Part shown: positions 28,404 through 37,813 of the stretch, one piece after another
Layout of the letters: each line of letters begins with the position of its first letter
Numbering within the stretch: the stretch's first letter is position 1
NCBI RefSeq assembly: GCF_004117835.1
Contig: NZ_SDSC01000003.1
Span: forward strand, 186,001-250,000
Direction: 5' to 3'
DNA length: 64,000 bases
Source: Macrococcus sp. DPC7161
GTDB taxonomy: Bacteria > Bacillota > Bacilli > Staphylococcales > Staphylococcaceae
Translations under genes and position numbers: made by a program
The notes under the pieces: model-generated
Told to the model about the DNA's origin: nothing
The model's input: only the letters and a program-made list of their open reading frames with translations
Database searches by the model: none

Positions 28404-28412
28404 GTCGTCTAT

Positions 28413-30266
28413 TTATTTTACTTTTGTGTAAGTGATGTGTTGACCTTTTGATGTTGGTTCTTTAAAGTTTGCTAAATCATTTACTTTAATTGCTACTGAC
28501 GCTTGTGGTAATAATGATGTTGGTACGCGGTCAGCATATAATGTTCTTAAATGTTGGAATTCTGGTTCACTACCTAAGCTGTATTTTCCTGATTTGTCAT
28601 GTTTGATTAACGCAATACGGAAGTCTGTCATAAATGAACCTAATGATTTTGTTGGACTTACATATTTATGTACGATTGCTTGTAATGCTTCTTCAGTTGT
28701 TCCTTTATGTGCAATTACTTCTTTATAAACTCTATCACCAATACCTGCTTGTTCATTTAAATATTGACCAAATAAATATGATAAAGAGTAGTTCGATAAT
28801 GTATCACCATAATTTGACCAGTTTGTTAATGAATGTCCATTTTGAATTGAACGTGCATTATTGTAGTAGTCAATACGGTCTTGAATTGGTCCTTGGTAAA
28901 TGTGCTCAGCAGCCATTGAGAATGCTTCGTTTAAGTATGTATCCATTTCAGAGTTTTGGATGATTTCTTTTTGGTTGTAATTCACCATGTGTTGGAACTC
29001 ATGCGCTACTGTTGAGTAAATTTTAGTAACGTCTTTTGGTTCAGATGCTGGGTAACCCATTGATGGATATGTATCCATGTAGAAGATTTCCATGTTGTTT
29101 GATCCTTGTGCACCTGCTTTTAAGTCTCCACCGTAGAAGTATCCACCAGTGTATGATTGACTTGTTTTACCGAATCCATCTTGAATATCATATAATAAGA
29201 TATTTACATGACCATTACCGTCTAAGTCAGATTCTTCACCAAAGTTATCGTGAATTAATGGTACGATTTTTGAATCGTATTCTTTTCCTAATTTTTCAGC
29301 ATCTGCACGAGTTACATTTCTATCTGCAACCCAAACTAAACCTTTTGTGCCTTTATATTGTAATGTTGCTGTGATTTTTTCTACACGATTTGTTTCAAAG
29401 TTAAATGTATTGAATGAACGTGTATCCCCTACATTAACATCTTTAACAATCACACGGTTTTTACTTGTAGAAGGGCGAATTTCTTTACGCGCTTTATCTT
29501 CTTCAGACATTTCTACAAGTCTATCGATACGCATTGGTTTTTGTTTTGCAAATAATTTTAAATCTTGCTCAATGATTGAAGCGCTGTTTCTGAATCCAGT
29601 ATTTTCACTAACTGCATCTGAAGTTGTGTTTTCGTTGTTAACGATAACAGTACCCGGGCCAGATGTTGGCTCTTCTGCAGTTGGTTCCTCAGCAGTAGGC
29701 TCCTCACCTGTTGGTTCTTCTGCAGTTGGCTCTTCTGATGTCGGTTCCTCAGCTGTTGGTTCTTCAGTTGCCGCATCTAATTTCATTTTAAATTTTTGTG
29801 TTAAATGATCATAAAATTTATTCGCTTCATTTGATGCACCAATTTCTAAATACAATGAGCCGTCATTGCCTTTTACATCTGCAGCATCTAATTCAACTGT
29901 AATTTTAGACTCGTTTAAGTATTTTACTTTTGCACTAAAATCTTTTACTTTCTTTAATCCACCATTATTAATGAGTAGTTTGCCGTTAACATACCCTTCT
30001 TTAATGATTGAACGAGAACTGTAATTGAAAGTAACCACAACTTTACCGCTTTTGTTTTCAACACTAGCAAGTTCAAGATTGTGTCTTTCATACAAACCAT
30101 CTCGAATAAGAATACTTTGTCCTTCGCTTAAAGTGTTGTAGCCAGAAACTTCTGCTTTAGTCGTTTCTGCATGTACTAAACTCATGCCTGCTACCGGTGA
30201 AACAAGTAATGATGTTGCAATAATTGCACTGCCGAAATTCTTAGAAAACTTTTTCACAAAATCCAC
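28413..30266 (-). CDS. secreted M30 (hyicolysin-type) metalloprotease
   Basis: 617 residues. Signal peptide ending AGMSLVHA, a beta-rich N-terminal domain (about 40-165), a proline-threonine-glutamate repeat linker (EEPTAEEPTS units, about 168-202), then a catalytic domain. Zinc motif HEFQH at residues 422-426, with NEAFSMAAEH at 446-455 as likely third ligand region. M30 peptidases include the neutral protease hyicolysin of Staphylococcus hyicus. No LPXTG, so probably released. It likely degrades host or culture proteins. Confidence 0.87.
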   Translation of the reverse strand: MDFVKKFSKNFGSAIIATSLLVSPVAGMSLVHAETTKAEVSGYNTLSEGQSILIRDGLYERHNLELASVENKSGKVVVTFNYSSRSIIKEGYVNGKLLINNGGLKKVKDFSAKVKYLNESKITVELDAADVKGNDGSLYLEIGASNEANKFYDHLTQKFKMKLDAATEEPTAEEPTSEEPTAEEPTGEEPTAEEPTAEEPTSGPGTVIVNNENTTSDAVSENTGFRNSASIIEQDLKLFAKQKPMRIDRLVEMSEEDKARKEIRPSTSKNRVIVKDVNVGDTRSFNTFNFETNRVEKITATLQYKGTKGLVWVADRNVTRADAEKLGKEYDSKIVPLIHDNFGEESDLDGNGHVNILLYDIQDGFGKTSQSYTGGYFYGGDLKAGAQGSNNMEIFYMDTYPSMGYPASEPKDVTKIYSTVAHEFQHMVNYNQKEIIQNSEMDTYLNEAFSMAAEHIYQGPIQDRIDYYNNARSIQNGHSLTNWSNYGDTLSNYSLSYLFGQYLNEQAGIGDRVYKEVIAHKGTTEEALQAIVHKYVSPTKSLGSFMTDFRIALIKHDKSGKYSLGSEPEFQHLRTLYADRVPTSLLPQASVAIKVNDLANFKEPTSKGQHITYTKVK

Positions 30267-30420
30267 TCCATTTTTCTATATTTTTATAAAACAAAATGAT
30301 TCCTATGCATTATTATATTGAAATACCATGCAAGTGTAAATAGAAAATTTGTAAAATTTCATTAATTTAAAATATTATATTAATTAAATTTTATATAAAA
30401 TAAACATAATCAAATAAAAA

Positions 30421-30448
30421 ACCACCTAAATACAAGTGTTTAGATGGT
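30421..30448 (-). terminator. terminator of the oppA-like gene
   Basis: Minus-strand stem ACCATCTAAA and TTTAGGTGGT, followed by TTTTTTATTTG. About 55 bases after the stop codon. Confidence 0.75.
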
Positions 30449-30503
30449 TAAAAATATTATTATTTTATATTAAATGAATTTTATTTTTTTAAAAGTTTTT
30501 TGT

Positions 30504-32114
30504 TTATTTTTTGATGTATGCTTTATCGTATTGATAAATGTTTGAGCTGTTCGTCAATACATCTTTCACATAAGTTTTTTGTAAATAAGCAGATCCACGT
30601 TGAATCACTGGAATCGTATGTGCTTCTTCCAATAACATCGTACTCGCTTCTCCTAAAGCTTTCCAACGCGCTTTAGGGTCTTTTAATAATGGCCCTTTTG
30701 CGTCTTCAATCAACTGATCGTATTTAGCATCTTTGTAATTTGTATTTGTTTGTTTACTCCAGAATAAATCTAAAAATGTCATTGGATCCGCATAGTCAGG
30801 GAACCAGTTTGAATATGATAAATCATAGTCACGTTTATCTTCTAACGCTAATTTCTGTTTAAATGGCTGCATTTTAATTTTAACTGTCAAACCATCTAAA
30901 TTTTTTTCTAATTGTTCTTTAAAGAATTCCGCATCTGTTTTTGCAGTTTCTTGGTCAGTCGTTAATAATTCAATTGTGATTTTATCTTCTCCTAACTCTT
31001 GTTTTGCCTTCTTCCAATATTCTTTTGCCGCATTTGTATCATATTTTAAAATATCGCCACCAGCAATTTTTGAGAAATCCGTATCATCTGGCCCTTTATA
31101 TACATCTTTAGGTGTGATTTGATTTGCCGGCACTGATCCATTTTTTAAGTTCTTATCAACATAACTTTGCTTATCAATCGACTTCGCAATGGCTAAACGT
31201 ACATTTTTATTCGCTAAGTATTTGTTTTTGTGGTTCACTTTAAAATAGCTCATCGCTGCTGTTAATTCTGTTTTAAAGTCTGGTTTGTCTTTATATTTTT
31301 CAACGTTATCACTTGAAATACCTACAGAATCAATTTTATCTGTATCATATAAATTCAGTCCTGTTTGAACATCTTTTACAACGCGGTAATTGATGCCCTC
31401 TAACTTCACAACTTTTTTATTCCAATACTTATCATTTTTAACCAATTTAAAGCTGTCTTCTGTTTTCCATTCCGTCATTTTAAATGGACCATTATAGACT
31501 GCTTTTTTAGCATCCGTACCATATTTATCACCATATTTTTTTGCCACTTTTTCATTTTTCGGCATAAATGTACCGAATGATAATAGCCCTTCAAAATACG
31601 GTTGAACATTTTTCAATTTAATTTGTAAAGTGTGATCATCAATAGCTTTAACACCTAATGAATTCACATCTTTTTTCCCCTCATTGATGTCTTGTGCATT
31701 TTCAATATCAAACATAATGAATGCATATTCTGAACCTGTTTTTGGATTCACCACTTCACGCCATGCATAAACAAAATCATTTGCAGTAACAGGGTCACCG
31801 TTACTCCATTTTGCATCTTTACGTAATTTGATAGTCCAAGTTTTTTTATCTTTAGACTTTTCAGGTTCACCCACTGCTAATGCAGGAACTGGTTTTGTAT
31901 TTTTATCCAATCGATATAAACCTTCGTAAACATTTTCAAACGTTTGAAAACTTACCATATCGGTTGCAAGTGATGGATTCATAGATGGAATATCTGCTGT
32001 AGTTGATAAATTTAATACTTGCCCCTCTGTTTTTGACCCGCCTCCAGAACATGCTGCAAGCAAGGTTGACGCTGATAATACGACTGATGATAGCATAACT
32101 AATTTTTTATTCAA
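30504..32114 (-). CDS. oligopeptide-binding lipoprotein (OppA family)
   Basis: 536 residues, a typical SBP family 5 length. Lipobox LLAACSG, then LSTTADIPSMNPSLATDMVS and WTIKLRKDAKWSNGDPVTANDFVYAWREV-type family segments. It would bind oligopeptides (or peptide pheromones) on the outer face for an Opp-type ABC importer. No opp permease or ATPase genes are adjacent, so it is an orphan binding protein that must share a transporter encoded elsewhere. Confidence 0.9.
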   Translation of the reverse strand: MNKKLVMLSSVVLSASTLLAACSGGGSKTEGQVLNLSTTADIPSMNPSLATDMVSFQTFENVYEGLYRLDKNTKPVPALAVGEPEKSKDKKTWTIKLRKDAKWSNGDPVTANDFVYAWREVVNPKTGSEYAFIMFDIENAQDINEGKKDVNSLGVKAIDDHTLQIKLKNVQPYFEGLLSFGTFMPKNEKVAKKYGDKYGTDAKKAVYNGPFKMTEWKTEDSFKLVKNDKYWNKKVVKLEGINYRVVKDVQTGLNLYDTDKIDSVGISSDNVEKYKDKPDFKTELTAAMSYFKVNHKNKYLANKNVRLAIAKSIDKQSYVDKNLKNGSVPANQITPKDVYKGPDDTDFSKIAGGDILKYDTNAAKEYWKKAKQELGEDKITIELLTTDQETAKTDAEFFKEQLEKNLDGLTVKIKMQPFKQKLALEDKRDYDLSYSNWFPDYADPMTFLDLFWSKQTNTNYKDAKYDQLIEDAKGPLLKDPKARWKALGEASTMLLEEAHTIPVIQRGSAYLQKTYVKDVLTNSSNIYQYDKAYIKK

Positions 32115-32254
32115 ATGAATTCCCCCTTAAAAAATTGATTGCTTACAACAATGATAAATGGTTTATCTCATTAAATCAATAAAATTTTTAGAAAATTCTG
32201 TTTAATGTATAAAAATAATCATTTTGTAATATTCATTCTTTTGGAAACAAAAGA

Positions 32255-32281
32255 AAAACCATGCCTAATTTGCATGGTTTT
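32255..32281 (-). terminator. terminator of the glucosaminidase gene
   Basis: Stem AAAACCATGC and GCATGGTTTT containing the stop codon of the gene at 32265, followed by T-rich sequence on the minus strand. Confidence 0.7.
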
Positions 32282-33167
32282 CATCTAAATCTTTCTTATT
32301 AATTGTATGATTCTTGTAATAATATCTTGTGAAGTATTTCCCTTTTAATCCTAGCTTCTTATAATCTAGTGCCATCATTTTCGCATTATGATGCGCCCAC
32401 ATCACATCAGTAGCATATTGATGTTTACCAGGATTCATTGGATTAAAACGCATACCATAAAGCGTATCTTGGTAAGGCTTATTTAAAAATTCCTCTTTAA
32501 TAAACTTCGCACCGCCCATAATCGCTTTTTCAGGTGTATCCCATCCATGTTCCTTAGCAAACAAAGCACCCTCTTTAAGAGGATTATGATCATAAGCAGC
32601 AATACCAAAGAAATTATAATATTTCTTACCTTTACCAATTTTATTATCATCACTTACCTTAACACCTTGAGCCAACTGACTTTTACCCTTCCCAGTTTCT
32701 AAAATTGCATGTTCAATCAAATAAATTTCATTAACATCTTCAATCTTACTCGCTTTAGAAAAAGTCACACCTTGATTTTCAAGAATCCCTTTGCCTTTGA
32801 GAAGCTCATTTAAATCATTAGGATGAATCTTTTGAGCCATTCCTAAATTTAAAAATTGTAACTTTTGAACAGGGTCATTATACAATTGATCTGGTTTTAA
32901 ATATTGATCAATGTGTCTTTGCTTAGATGGCAACCATTTTACACCATTAGAAACAACAGGACTGGCTTTTTGTTGTTTTTGAAGCGCACTTTCATAAGTA
33001 AACGGTACACCCACCTTATAATCACGCATCTTAGCTTCTTGTGATTTAATTGCTTGTATTATAAGTAAATAAATAATGAATACAATAACACAAAGTATTA
33101 AAACTAATATCATTTTATTACGAATTTCAATTTGTTTCGCTTCTTTCTTCGTTAACTTTTTAGCCAT
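32265..33167 (-). CDS. membrane-anchored endo-beta-N-acetylglucosaminidase (SagB-like)
   Basis: 300 residues. A lysine-rich cytoplasmic start, one transmembrane segment (LVLILCVIVFIIYLLII, about residues 20-36), and a glucosaminidase (GH73-like) domain with LIEHAILETGKGKSQLA carrying the catalytic Glu and YNFFGIAAYDHNP. The shape matches staphylococcal SagB, which cleaves nascent peptidoglycan glycan strands at the membrane and sets their length. Homology to SagB versus SagA or ScaH needs alignment. Confidence 0.82.
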   Translation of the reverse strand: MAKKLTKKEAKQIEIRNKMILVLILCVIVFIIYLLIIQAIKSQEAKMRDYKVGVPFTYESALQKQQKASPVVSNGVKWLPSKQRHIDQYLKPDQLYNDPVQKLQFLNLGMAQKIHPNDLNELLKGKGILENQGVTFSKASKIEDVNEIYLIEHAILETGKGKSQLAQGVKVSDDNKIGKGKKYYNFFGIAAYDHNPLKEGALFAKEHGWDTPEKAIMGGAKFIKEEFLNKPYQDTLYGMRFNPMNPGKHQYATDVMWAHHNAKMMALDYKKLGLKGKYFTRYYYKNHTINKKDLDENHAN

Positions 33168-33194
33168 TTTATTTCTCCATGTTTTAAATAAATT

Positions 33195-33260
33195 TAAAAG
33201 GGTATTATTACACCATACCCCTTTAACATATACGCCCGCACTTATGTGCGGGCTACTTTT
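33195..33260 (+). ncRNA. candidate small RNA or orphan plus-strand terminator
   Basis: Two hairpins in tandem on the plus strand: AAAGGGTAT...ATACCCCTTT (33198-33223) and GCCCGCACTTATGTGCGGGC (33233-33252), the latter followed by TACTTTTTT. This is a good intrinsic terminator on the plus strand, but no plus-strand gene precedes it. The ACCCC motif exposed near the first hairpin is reminiscent of C-rich staphylococcal sRNAs. Promoter not identified. Confidence 0.35.
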
Positions 33261-33407
33261 TTCTATTATAAGGTAATTTTACGGGTGATGATATGATAAA
33301 TTTTGATGATATTTGTGGTTAGTCCTGGTTTAGATGGATGGTTTGTGGTGAAATGTCTTATAAATCTTTTTTAATAGACATTTCGTAACAAATCTTAATT
33401 TATCTTC

Positions 33408-33533
33408 TCATCAAATGTCCGAAATTCATCATATTTTTGGACATTTACATCTATATTCTCAGTATACCTTTCATCAAATGTCCGAAATTCATCATATCTT
33501 CGGACATTTACATCTATATTCCCAGAATATCTA
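33408..33533. repeat. 63-bp tandem repeat with internal hairpin (two copies)
   Basis: Two copies of a 63-base unit begin at 33408 and 33471 (TCATCAAATGTCCGAAATTC...). Within each, ATGTCCGAA and TTCGGACAT form a stem around a short AT loop. In copy 1 the right arm is TTTGGACAT, weakening the stem; in copy 2 it is perfect. The stretch 33260-33407 before it holds nothing recognisable. Confidence 0.75.
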
Positions 33534-33538
33534 TTGTT

Positions 33539-33606
33539 TTAGGTAAAGATGAACACACATTAAGACTTACAGTCGGTTTAGGTACAGTGAATATCGATAA
33601 AGAATA
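33539..33606 (+). pseudogene. C-terminal remnant of a DUF4097-like protein
   Basis: An in-frame stretch with no start reads LGKDEHTLRLTV then GLGTVNIDKE and a stop at 33604-33606. The pattern (repeated short beta strands ending in a GxGxVxI motif) resembles the end of DUF4097/adhesin beta-strand-repeat proteins. It shares the terminator with the ZinT gene. It is preceded directly by tandem repeats, suggesting a gene eroded by deletion between repeats. The family call is tentative. Confidence 0.45.
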
Positions 33607-33609
33607 AAA

Positions 33610-33637
33610 AAACGACCCAATTGAATTGGGTCGTTTC
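33610..33637. terminator. bidirectional terminator
   Basis: Arms AAACGACCCAATT and AATTGGGTCGTTT with A and T runs on the flanks. It serves the ZinT lipoprotein gene and formerly the eroded plus-strand gene. Confidence 0.82.
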
Positions 33638-33639
33638 TA

Positions 33640-34386
33640 TTAGTGTGCCAACATTTCGTGTTCGATTTCTTCGCCACTCATATCACTTGGGTAGTATGTT
33701 GGCCAGTGTTCTAATTCTTTTAATAATTCAGCACGATCATCACCCATGTAAATATGGAAGTGTAATGCTTTTTCTGGTGCGATGATGTGGTCTGAGAATT
33801 GGATGAATTTCGGTGCTTTATCATCACCTTCAGTTTTCTTGAAGATGAATCTTACACCGCGGTTACCTTTTTCATAAGTTAAAATTTCTTTACCATCATA
33901 TTTGTATGTACCAGCAACTTTATCTTTACCTTTATGGAATGTGATTTTGTCGCCTTCGATATCAATTTTACTTACATCCGTTTTGTAACCAGTTGTATAG
34001 TATTCTTTATATTCTTTCGCAGTTTTAGAACTGTCTTTCTTCGCTTTCGCTTCAAATACATGATCTAAAGTACCATCTTGTAAGTAAGGATAAACTGATT
34101 GCCATTTACCTTCCCAATCTGATAATTCACGGTCTTTAACTTGGCTATCTTCAAAGTAACCTTCGTAAATCTTTTTCTCTTCTTTTGTCATAGCACCGTG
34201 GTCATGACCGTGCTCATGTGCATGCTCGTGTTCGTGCTCATGTTCATGTTTATGCTCATCTTTGTGTGCAGTTTCTTTTTTCGTTTCAGTTTTTGTTTCT
34301 TCTTTAGCAGGTTTATCATTTGAACATCCTACTAATAATGTAGCAACCGCCACAGCTGAGATTGATTTTACTAAATATTTATTCAT
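33640..34386 (-). CDS. ZinT-domain zinc-binding lipoprotein
   Basis: 248 residues. Lipobox TLLVGCSN, a glutamate/lysine linker, then a His-rich stretch of HEHEH repeats (about residues 45-65) and a ZinT/YodA lipocalin-like domain (YEGYFEDSQVKDRELSDWEGKW, and IIAPEKALHFHIYMGDDR with metal-binding His). It likely captures zinc at the surface and passes it to a zinc ABC importer; no transporter genes lie nearby. The ATG at 34386 has AAAGGAG upstream. Confidence 0.9.
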   Translation of the reverse strand: MNKYLVKSISAVAVATLLVGCSNDKPAKEETKTETKKETAHKDEHKHEHEHEHEHAHEHGHDHGAMTKEEKKIYEGYFEDSQVKDRELSDWEGKWQSVYPYLQDGTLDHVFEAKAKKDSSKTAKEYKEYYTTGYKTDVSKIDIEGDKITFHKGKDKVAGTYKYDGKEILTYEKGNRGVRFIFKKTEGDDKAPKFIQFSDHIIAPEKALHFHIYMGDDRAELLKELEHWPTYYPSDMSGEEIEHEMLAH

Positions 34387-34468
34387 TATATACTCCTTTT
34401 CCGAAATCATTTCGTTTTAAATCTTATCTTAATTGAAATTTATTGTCAATAGGAGTTAATACGATTTA

Positions 34469-34972
34469 TTATTTATTAACCTTAAACTGTATGATGCGAT
34501 TCGTTGTTATATCTGATACTGAAGGTTCTGTTTGAAACGGTTTATTTTCTTTAAGTCCAATATAATATGTAATGGTCTTACCGTTTATTTTATCTGTTTG
34601 CATTTTTCCTTTAGAACCTGTATCAAATGGTACATCTTGAGATACAAATTTAACTCTAAAGCGATTATTTTCATCATAAACATAACCCATTGCGATGTAC
34701 TCTTTATCACTGCTACGTTTTTTGTTATAACTTACTACTATCGGCATTGTAGATTCTTCGTCAATACCAAAAATACTCACATCATTTAAAAACTGATACT
34801 GATTAATACGTTTAATGTCCGCAATTAAGCTTTCTTCAGTTTTGTATGATTTTTGCTCAATATTACTCACCGTATATCGATTCATATCAAACTGTTTTTG
34901 CCAAATAAAAATCGAAATAAAAATAACTAAAAAAATGCCCGTACTATAAAGTAACTTTTTTGAAGTATCCAT
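34469..34972 (-). CDS. membrane-anchored protein of unknown function
   Basis: 167 residues: one N-terminal transmembrane helix (LYSTGIFLVIFISIFIW) and an extracellular domain of about 140 residues rich in beta strands (ITYYIGLKENKPF). The same layout and similar local motifs occur in the protein at 39429-39947 (MDTKFKSF start, VKYYFGKKSKAPF), so the two are probable paralogues. No recognised domain. Confidence 0.65.
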   Translation of the reverse strand: MDTSKKLLYSTGIFLVIFISIFIWQKQFDMNRYTVSNIEQKSYKTEESLIADIKRINQYQFLNDVSIFGIDEESTMPIVVSYNKKRSSDKEYIAMGYVYDENNRFRVKFVSQDVPFDTGSKGKMQTDKINGKTITYYIGLKENKPFQTEPSVSDITTNRIIQFKVNK

Positions 34973-35054
34973 ACCCTATCCCCTTTTGTATAATTTTATT
35001 TATTATACAAATATTCACAAAATTACACCCTTAATAATACCTTAATTTCTATAG

Positions 35055-36677
35055 TTATTTTTTATACTTAATCAACATCATTGCCTCATATGGTTCTAAA
35101 AACAATTCATCTTTTTCAAATTTCACTTCAACATCATTATGTACAATTACTTCATAATCCGCTAAATCATCCATTTGCGTAGTTACACGTGCCTTATGGT
35201 TAAAGAAATTACACACGACTAATACTTCCTCTGATGCATCACTTCTTGTATAAGCAAAGACATGTGGATTTTCTTTATCAATTTCGTTAAACTTTCCAAA
35301 TCGAATGACACGATGGTTTTTACGAGCTTCAATAAGTTGCTGGTATGTATAAAACACAGAATTCGAATCTTCTAATGCACTCGCCACATTAATTACTTTA
35401 TAATTAGGGTTCACTTTCATCCAAGGCGTACCTTCAGTAAATCCAGCATACGCCCCATCATTCCATTGCATCGGTGTTCTCGCATTGTCACGGCCTTTCG
35501 TTTGCAAACTCTTTAATACCGCTTCCTTATCATAACCATTAGCCAATCTTTCTTTTATTAAATTTTGTGCTTCAATATCTAAATAATCATCGAAATCATC
35601 AAAGTATGCATTCGTCATACCAATTTCTTCACCTTGATAAATATACGGTGTCCCTTTCATACCATGAAGTAAAATCGCTAACATCTTTGCACTCTTCTCA
35701 CGATATTCACCATCATTTCCCCATCGAGACACTATTCTCGGTAAGTCATGATTGTTCCAAAATAAACTGTTCCAACCATTATCATTTAAAGCATATTGCC
35801 ATTTCGAAAATACAGACTTTAACTGCATAAAATTTAATGTTCTTAAATCCCATTTACTTTTGCCAGGAACTTCATCTAATCCAATTTGCTCAAATTGAAA
35901 AATCATTGATAATTCATGACGCTCAGGGTCACTATATAACAATGCATTATCCAGCGTTGCACCCCAAGTTTCACCGACAGTTAATAAATCTTTATCTTTA
36001 AACGTTGCGGCGCTCATTTCTTGTAAATAATCATGTAACTTCGGACCATTTTCCATGATACCTTCAAATGGCTGTTTACCAATCAAATCAATAACATCCA
36101 TTCTAAATCCTGCAATCCCTTTATCAATCCAGAAATTCATCATGTCATAAATCGCTTGACGCATTGATTCATTTTCCCAATTTAAATCAGGTTGCTCTAC
36201 CGCAAAATTATGAAGATAATATAAATCCAAACTCGGTACATATTCCCATGCAGAACCACCAAATACACTCTTTAATCCCGTATCTTCTTTAGACCAAATA
36301 AAATAATCAAAATAAGGACTCTCTTCACCCTTTAAAGCATCTTGAAACCATGCATGTTGATCACTCACATGATTTACAACTAAATCCATGATGACTTTAA
36401 TACCATGTGAACGACATACCTCAAATAAACGTTCCACATCTGCTAAACTACCGTATTGTGGATTCACTTCATAATAATCACTGATATCATAGCCATTATC
36501 TACATCAGGTGATTGAAATACAGGATTTAACCAAATCACATCAATACCAAGTTGCTTCAAATAAGGAACACGTGCAATTATCCCTTCAATATCACCAATA
36601 CCATCACCATTACTATCCTGAAAACTCTTAGGATATACTTGATACACAACGCTAGAATGCCACCATTTTCCCTCCAT
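35055..36677 (-). CDS. alpha-glucosidase / oligo-1,6-glucosidase (GH13)
   Basis: 540 residues in the GH13 TIM-barrel layout. MDLVVNHVSDQH (region I), GFRMDVIDLIG with the catalytic Asp, TVGETWG with the acid Glu, and NNHDLPRIVSRWG with the third carboxylate. Val after the nucleophile Asp (DVID) is usual in alpha-1,6-active members and in trehalose-6-phosphate hydrolases. No PTS or regulator genes adjoin it, so the sugar cannot be fixed. I prefer the ATG at 36677, 8 bases after GAGGAG, over a GTG at 36686. Confidence 0.88.
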   Translation of the reverse strand: MEGKWWHSSVVYQVYPKSFQDSNGDGIGDIEGIIARVPYLKQLGIDVIWLNPVFQSPDVDNGYDISDYYEVNPQYGSLADVERLFEVCRSHGIKVIMDLVVNHVSDQHAWFQDALKGEESPYFDYFIWSKEDTGLKSVFGGSAWEYVPSLDLYYLHNFAVEQPDLNWENESMRQAIYDMMNFWIDKGIAGFRMDVIDLIGKQPFEGIMENGPKLHDYLQEMSAATFKDKDLLTVGETWGATLDNALLYSDPERHELSMIFQFEQIGLDEVPGKSKWDLRTLNFMQLKSVFSKWQYALNDNGWNSLFWNNHDLPRIVSRWGNDGEYREKSAKMLAILLHGMKGTPYIYQGEEIGMTNAYFDDFDDYLDIEAQNLIKERLANGYDKEAVLKSLQTKGRDNARTPMQWNDGAYAGFTEGTPWMKVNPNYKVINVASALEDSNSVFYTYQQLIEARKNHRVIRFGKFNEIDKENPHVFAYTRSDASEEVLVVCNFFNHKARVTTQMDDLADYEVIVHNDVEVKFEKDELFLEPYEAMMLIKYKK

Positions 36678-36776
36678 AAATCTCACTCCTCACCTTTTGT
36701 ATATAACATATCACAATTAAGCTTCTCGCGATTTCAAAGAATTTAACAAAAATAAAAACAAATTAAACTATAAAGC

Positions 36777-36813
36777 AAAAACGGATTATTCGAAAAATCG
36801 AATAATCCGTTTT
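36777..36813 (-). terminator. terminator of the HIT-GrpB unit
   Basis: Arms AAAACGGATTATTCGA and TCGAATAATCCGTTTT around an A loop; strong intrinsic terminator. Confidence 0.85.
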
Positions 36814-36818
36814 CTATT

Positions 36819-37352
36819 TTATGATTTACCATCAAACCAAAACATCGCCTCATCTGTAAACCGTTGAACCAACTCATGCTTACCATCTATATAACCTTCA
36901 ATATTAAATGGATATTTTACAGCTAAATCTTCCTTTAAATCACCATAAGCCTTAGCCTTATTAGGATGGTGAATTAAATAATCTCGAAAAGCAATATGAC
37001 GATTAATTTCATATTCATTCGTAACATCATAGATATGCACATGCACTAAATGCTTCGTACCATCTTTCTTACTAAAATAGCGCCTACCAATAATACCATT
37101 CTCACCATGTACCGAATATCCCTTAGACTCAAACAAAGAATTAAAATGATCAATACACTCAATATCTCGAACAACCACCAAAACATCAATCGTCGGTTTA
37201 GCACTTAAACCAGGAATAGAAGTACTCCCAATATGTTCAACCTTCAAAACTTCATTCCCTATAATAGATAGTATTATATCCTTCTCACTATTAAATTGAT
37301 CAATCCACTTTTCATCATACGGTACAACCTCGACTTTACGTAATTCAGCCAT
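36819..37352 (-). CDS. GrpB family nucleotidyltransferase-like protein
   Basis: 177 residues. EHIGSTSIPGLSAKPTIDVLVVV is the hallmark of the GrpB/UPF0157 family, which has a nucleotidyltransferase fold; its substrate is unknown in bacteria. VEVVPYDEKWIDQFNSE at the start is also typical. Its start codon directly abuts the HIT gene stop, with an AGGGG site inside the end of the HIT gene, so they form one operon. Confidence 0.88.
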   Translation of the reverse strand: MAELRKVEVVPYDEKWIDQFNSEKDIILSIIGNEVLKVEHIGSTSIPGLSAKPTIDVLVVVRDIECIDHFNSLFESKGYSVHGENGIIGRRYFSKKDGTKHLVHVHIYDVTNEYEINRHIAFRDYLIHHPNKAKAYGDLKEDLAVKYPFNIEGYIDGKHELVQRFTDEAMFWFDGKS

Positions 37353-37736
37353 TTATCTTAACAACCCCTTAAATCTCTCTAAATCTAAGTCTATCGATAC
37401 AACTGATAGACCATCCCAAAATTCATCTTCTTTATATCTCGGAATAACATGCACATGAAAATGGGTGCCAGTGTCCATGGCATTGCCATTATTTCTTGCG
37501 ATGGTTGTCGCATAACAATACATTTGACTTTCAAATACTTCAATTAACTTACGCTCAACGCTCACTAAATCCATTAATACTTCCTCAGGCAATTCTAAGT
37601 AATTCATATAATGTGCTTTAGAAATAATTAATACATGACCTGCTTGTATTGGATCGATATCAAATACGACTTTAAAATGTTCTGATTCATAAATGATTTG
37701 AGATTCTAAAATGTCATGACAAAATATACAATGCAT
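37353..37736 (-). CDS. HIT family nucleotide hydrolase
   Basis: 127 residues with the HIT motif HFHVHVIPR (HxHxH) and an N-terminal CIFCHDIL zinc-like Cys pair, typical of Hit-type dinucleotide or nucleoside phosphoramidate hydrolases. I start at 37736 (MHCIFC), which has TAGGTGA upstream; the earlier in-frame codon at 37751 is a TTG. It is followed directly by grpB. Confidence 0.88.
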   Translation of the reverse strand: MHCIFCHDILESQIIYESEHFKVVFDIDPIQAGHVLIISKAHYMNYLELPEEVLMDLVSVERKLIEVFESQMYCYATTIARNNGNAMDTGTHFHVHVIPRYKEDEFWDGLSVVSIDLDLERFKGLLR

Positions 37737-37813
37737 AAAATCACCTACCAATAGTAAAAATCAAAATATAAATAACAAATATTATTTACCATTATATATG
37801 TTCTAAACAAATA

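Noticed and set aside
29036-29808. Plus-strand frames across the M30 protease gene
   Set aside because: Shadows of the strongly coding minus strand; no start signals and biased composition.
34386-34470. Zur operator before the ZinT gene
   Set aside because: AT-rich half-sites are visible but no convincing palindrome matching the Zur consensus.
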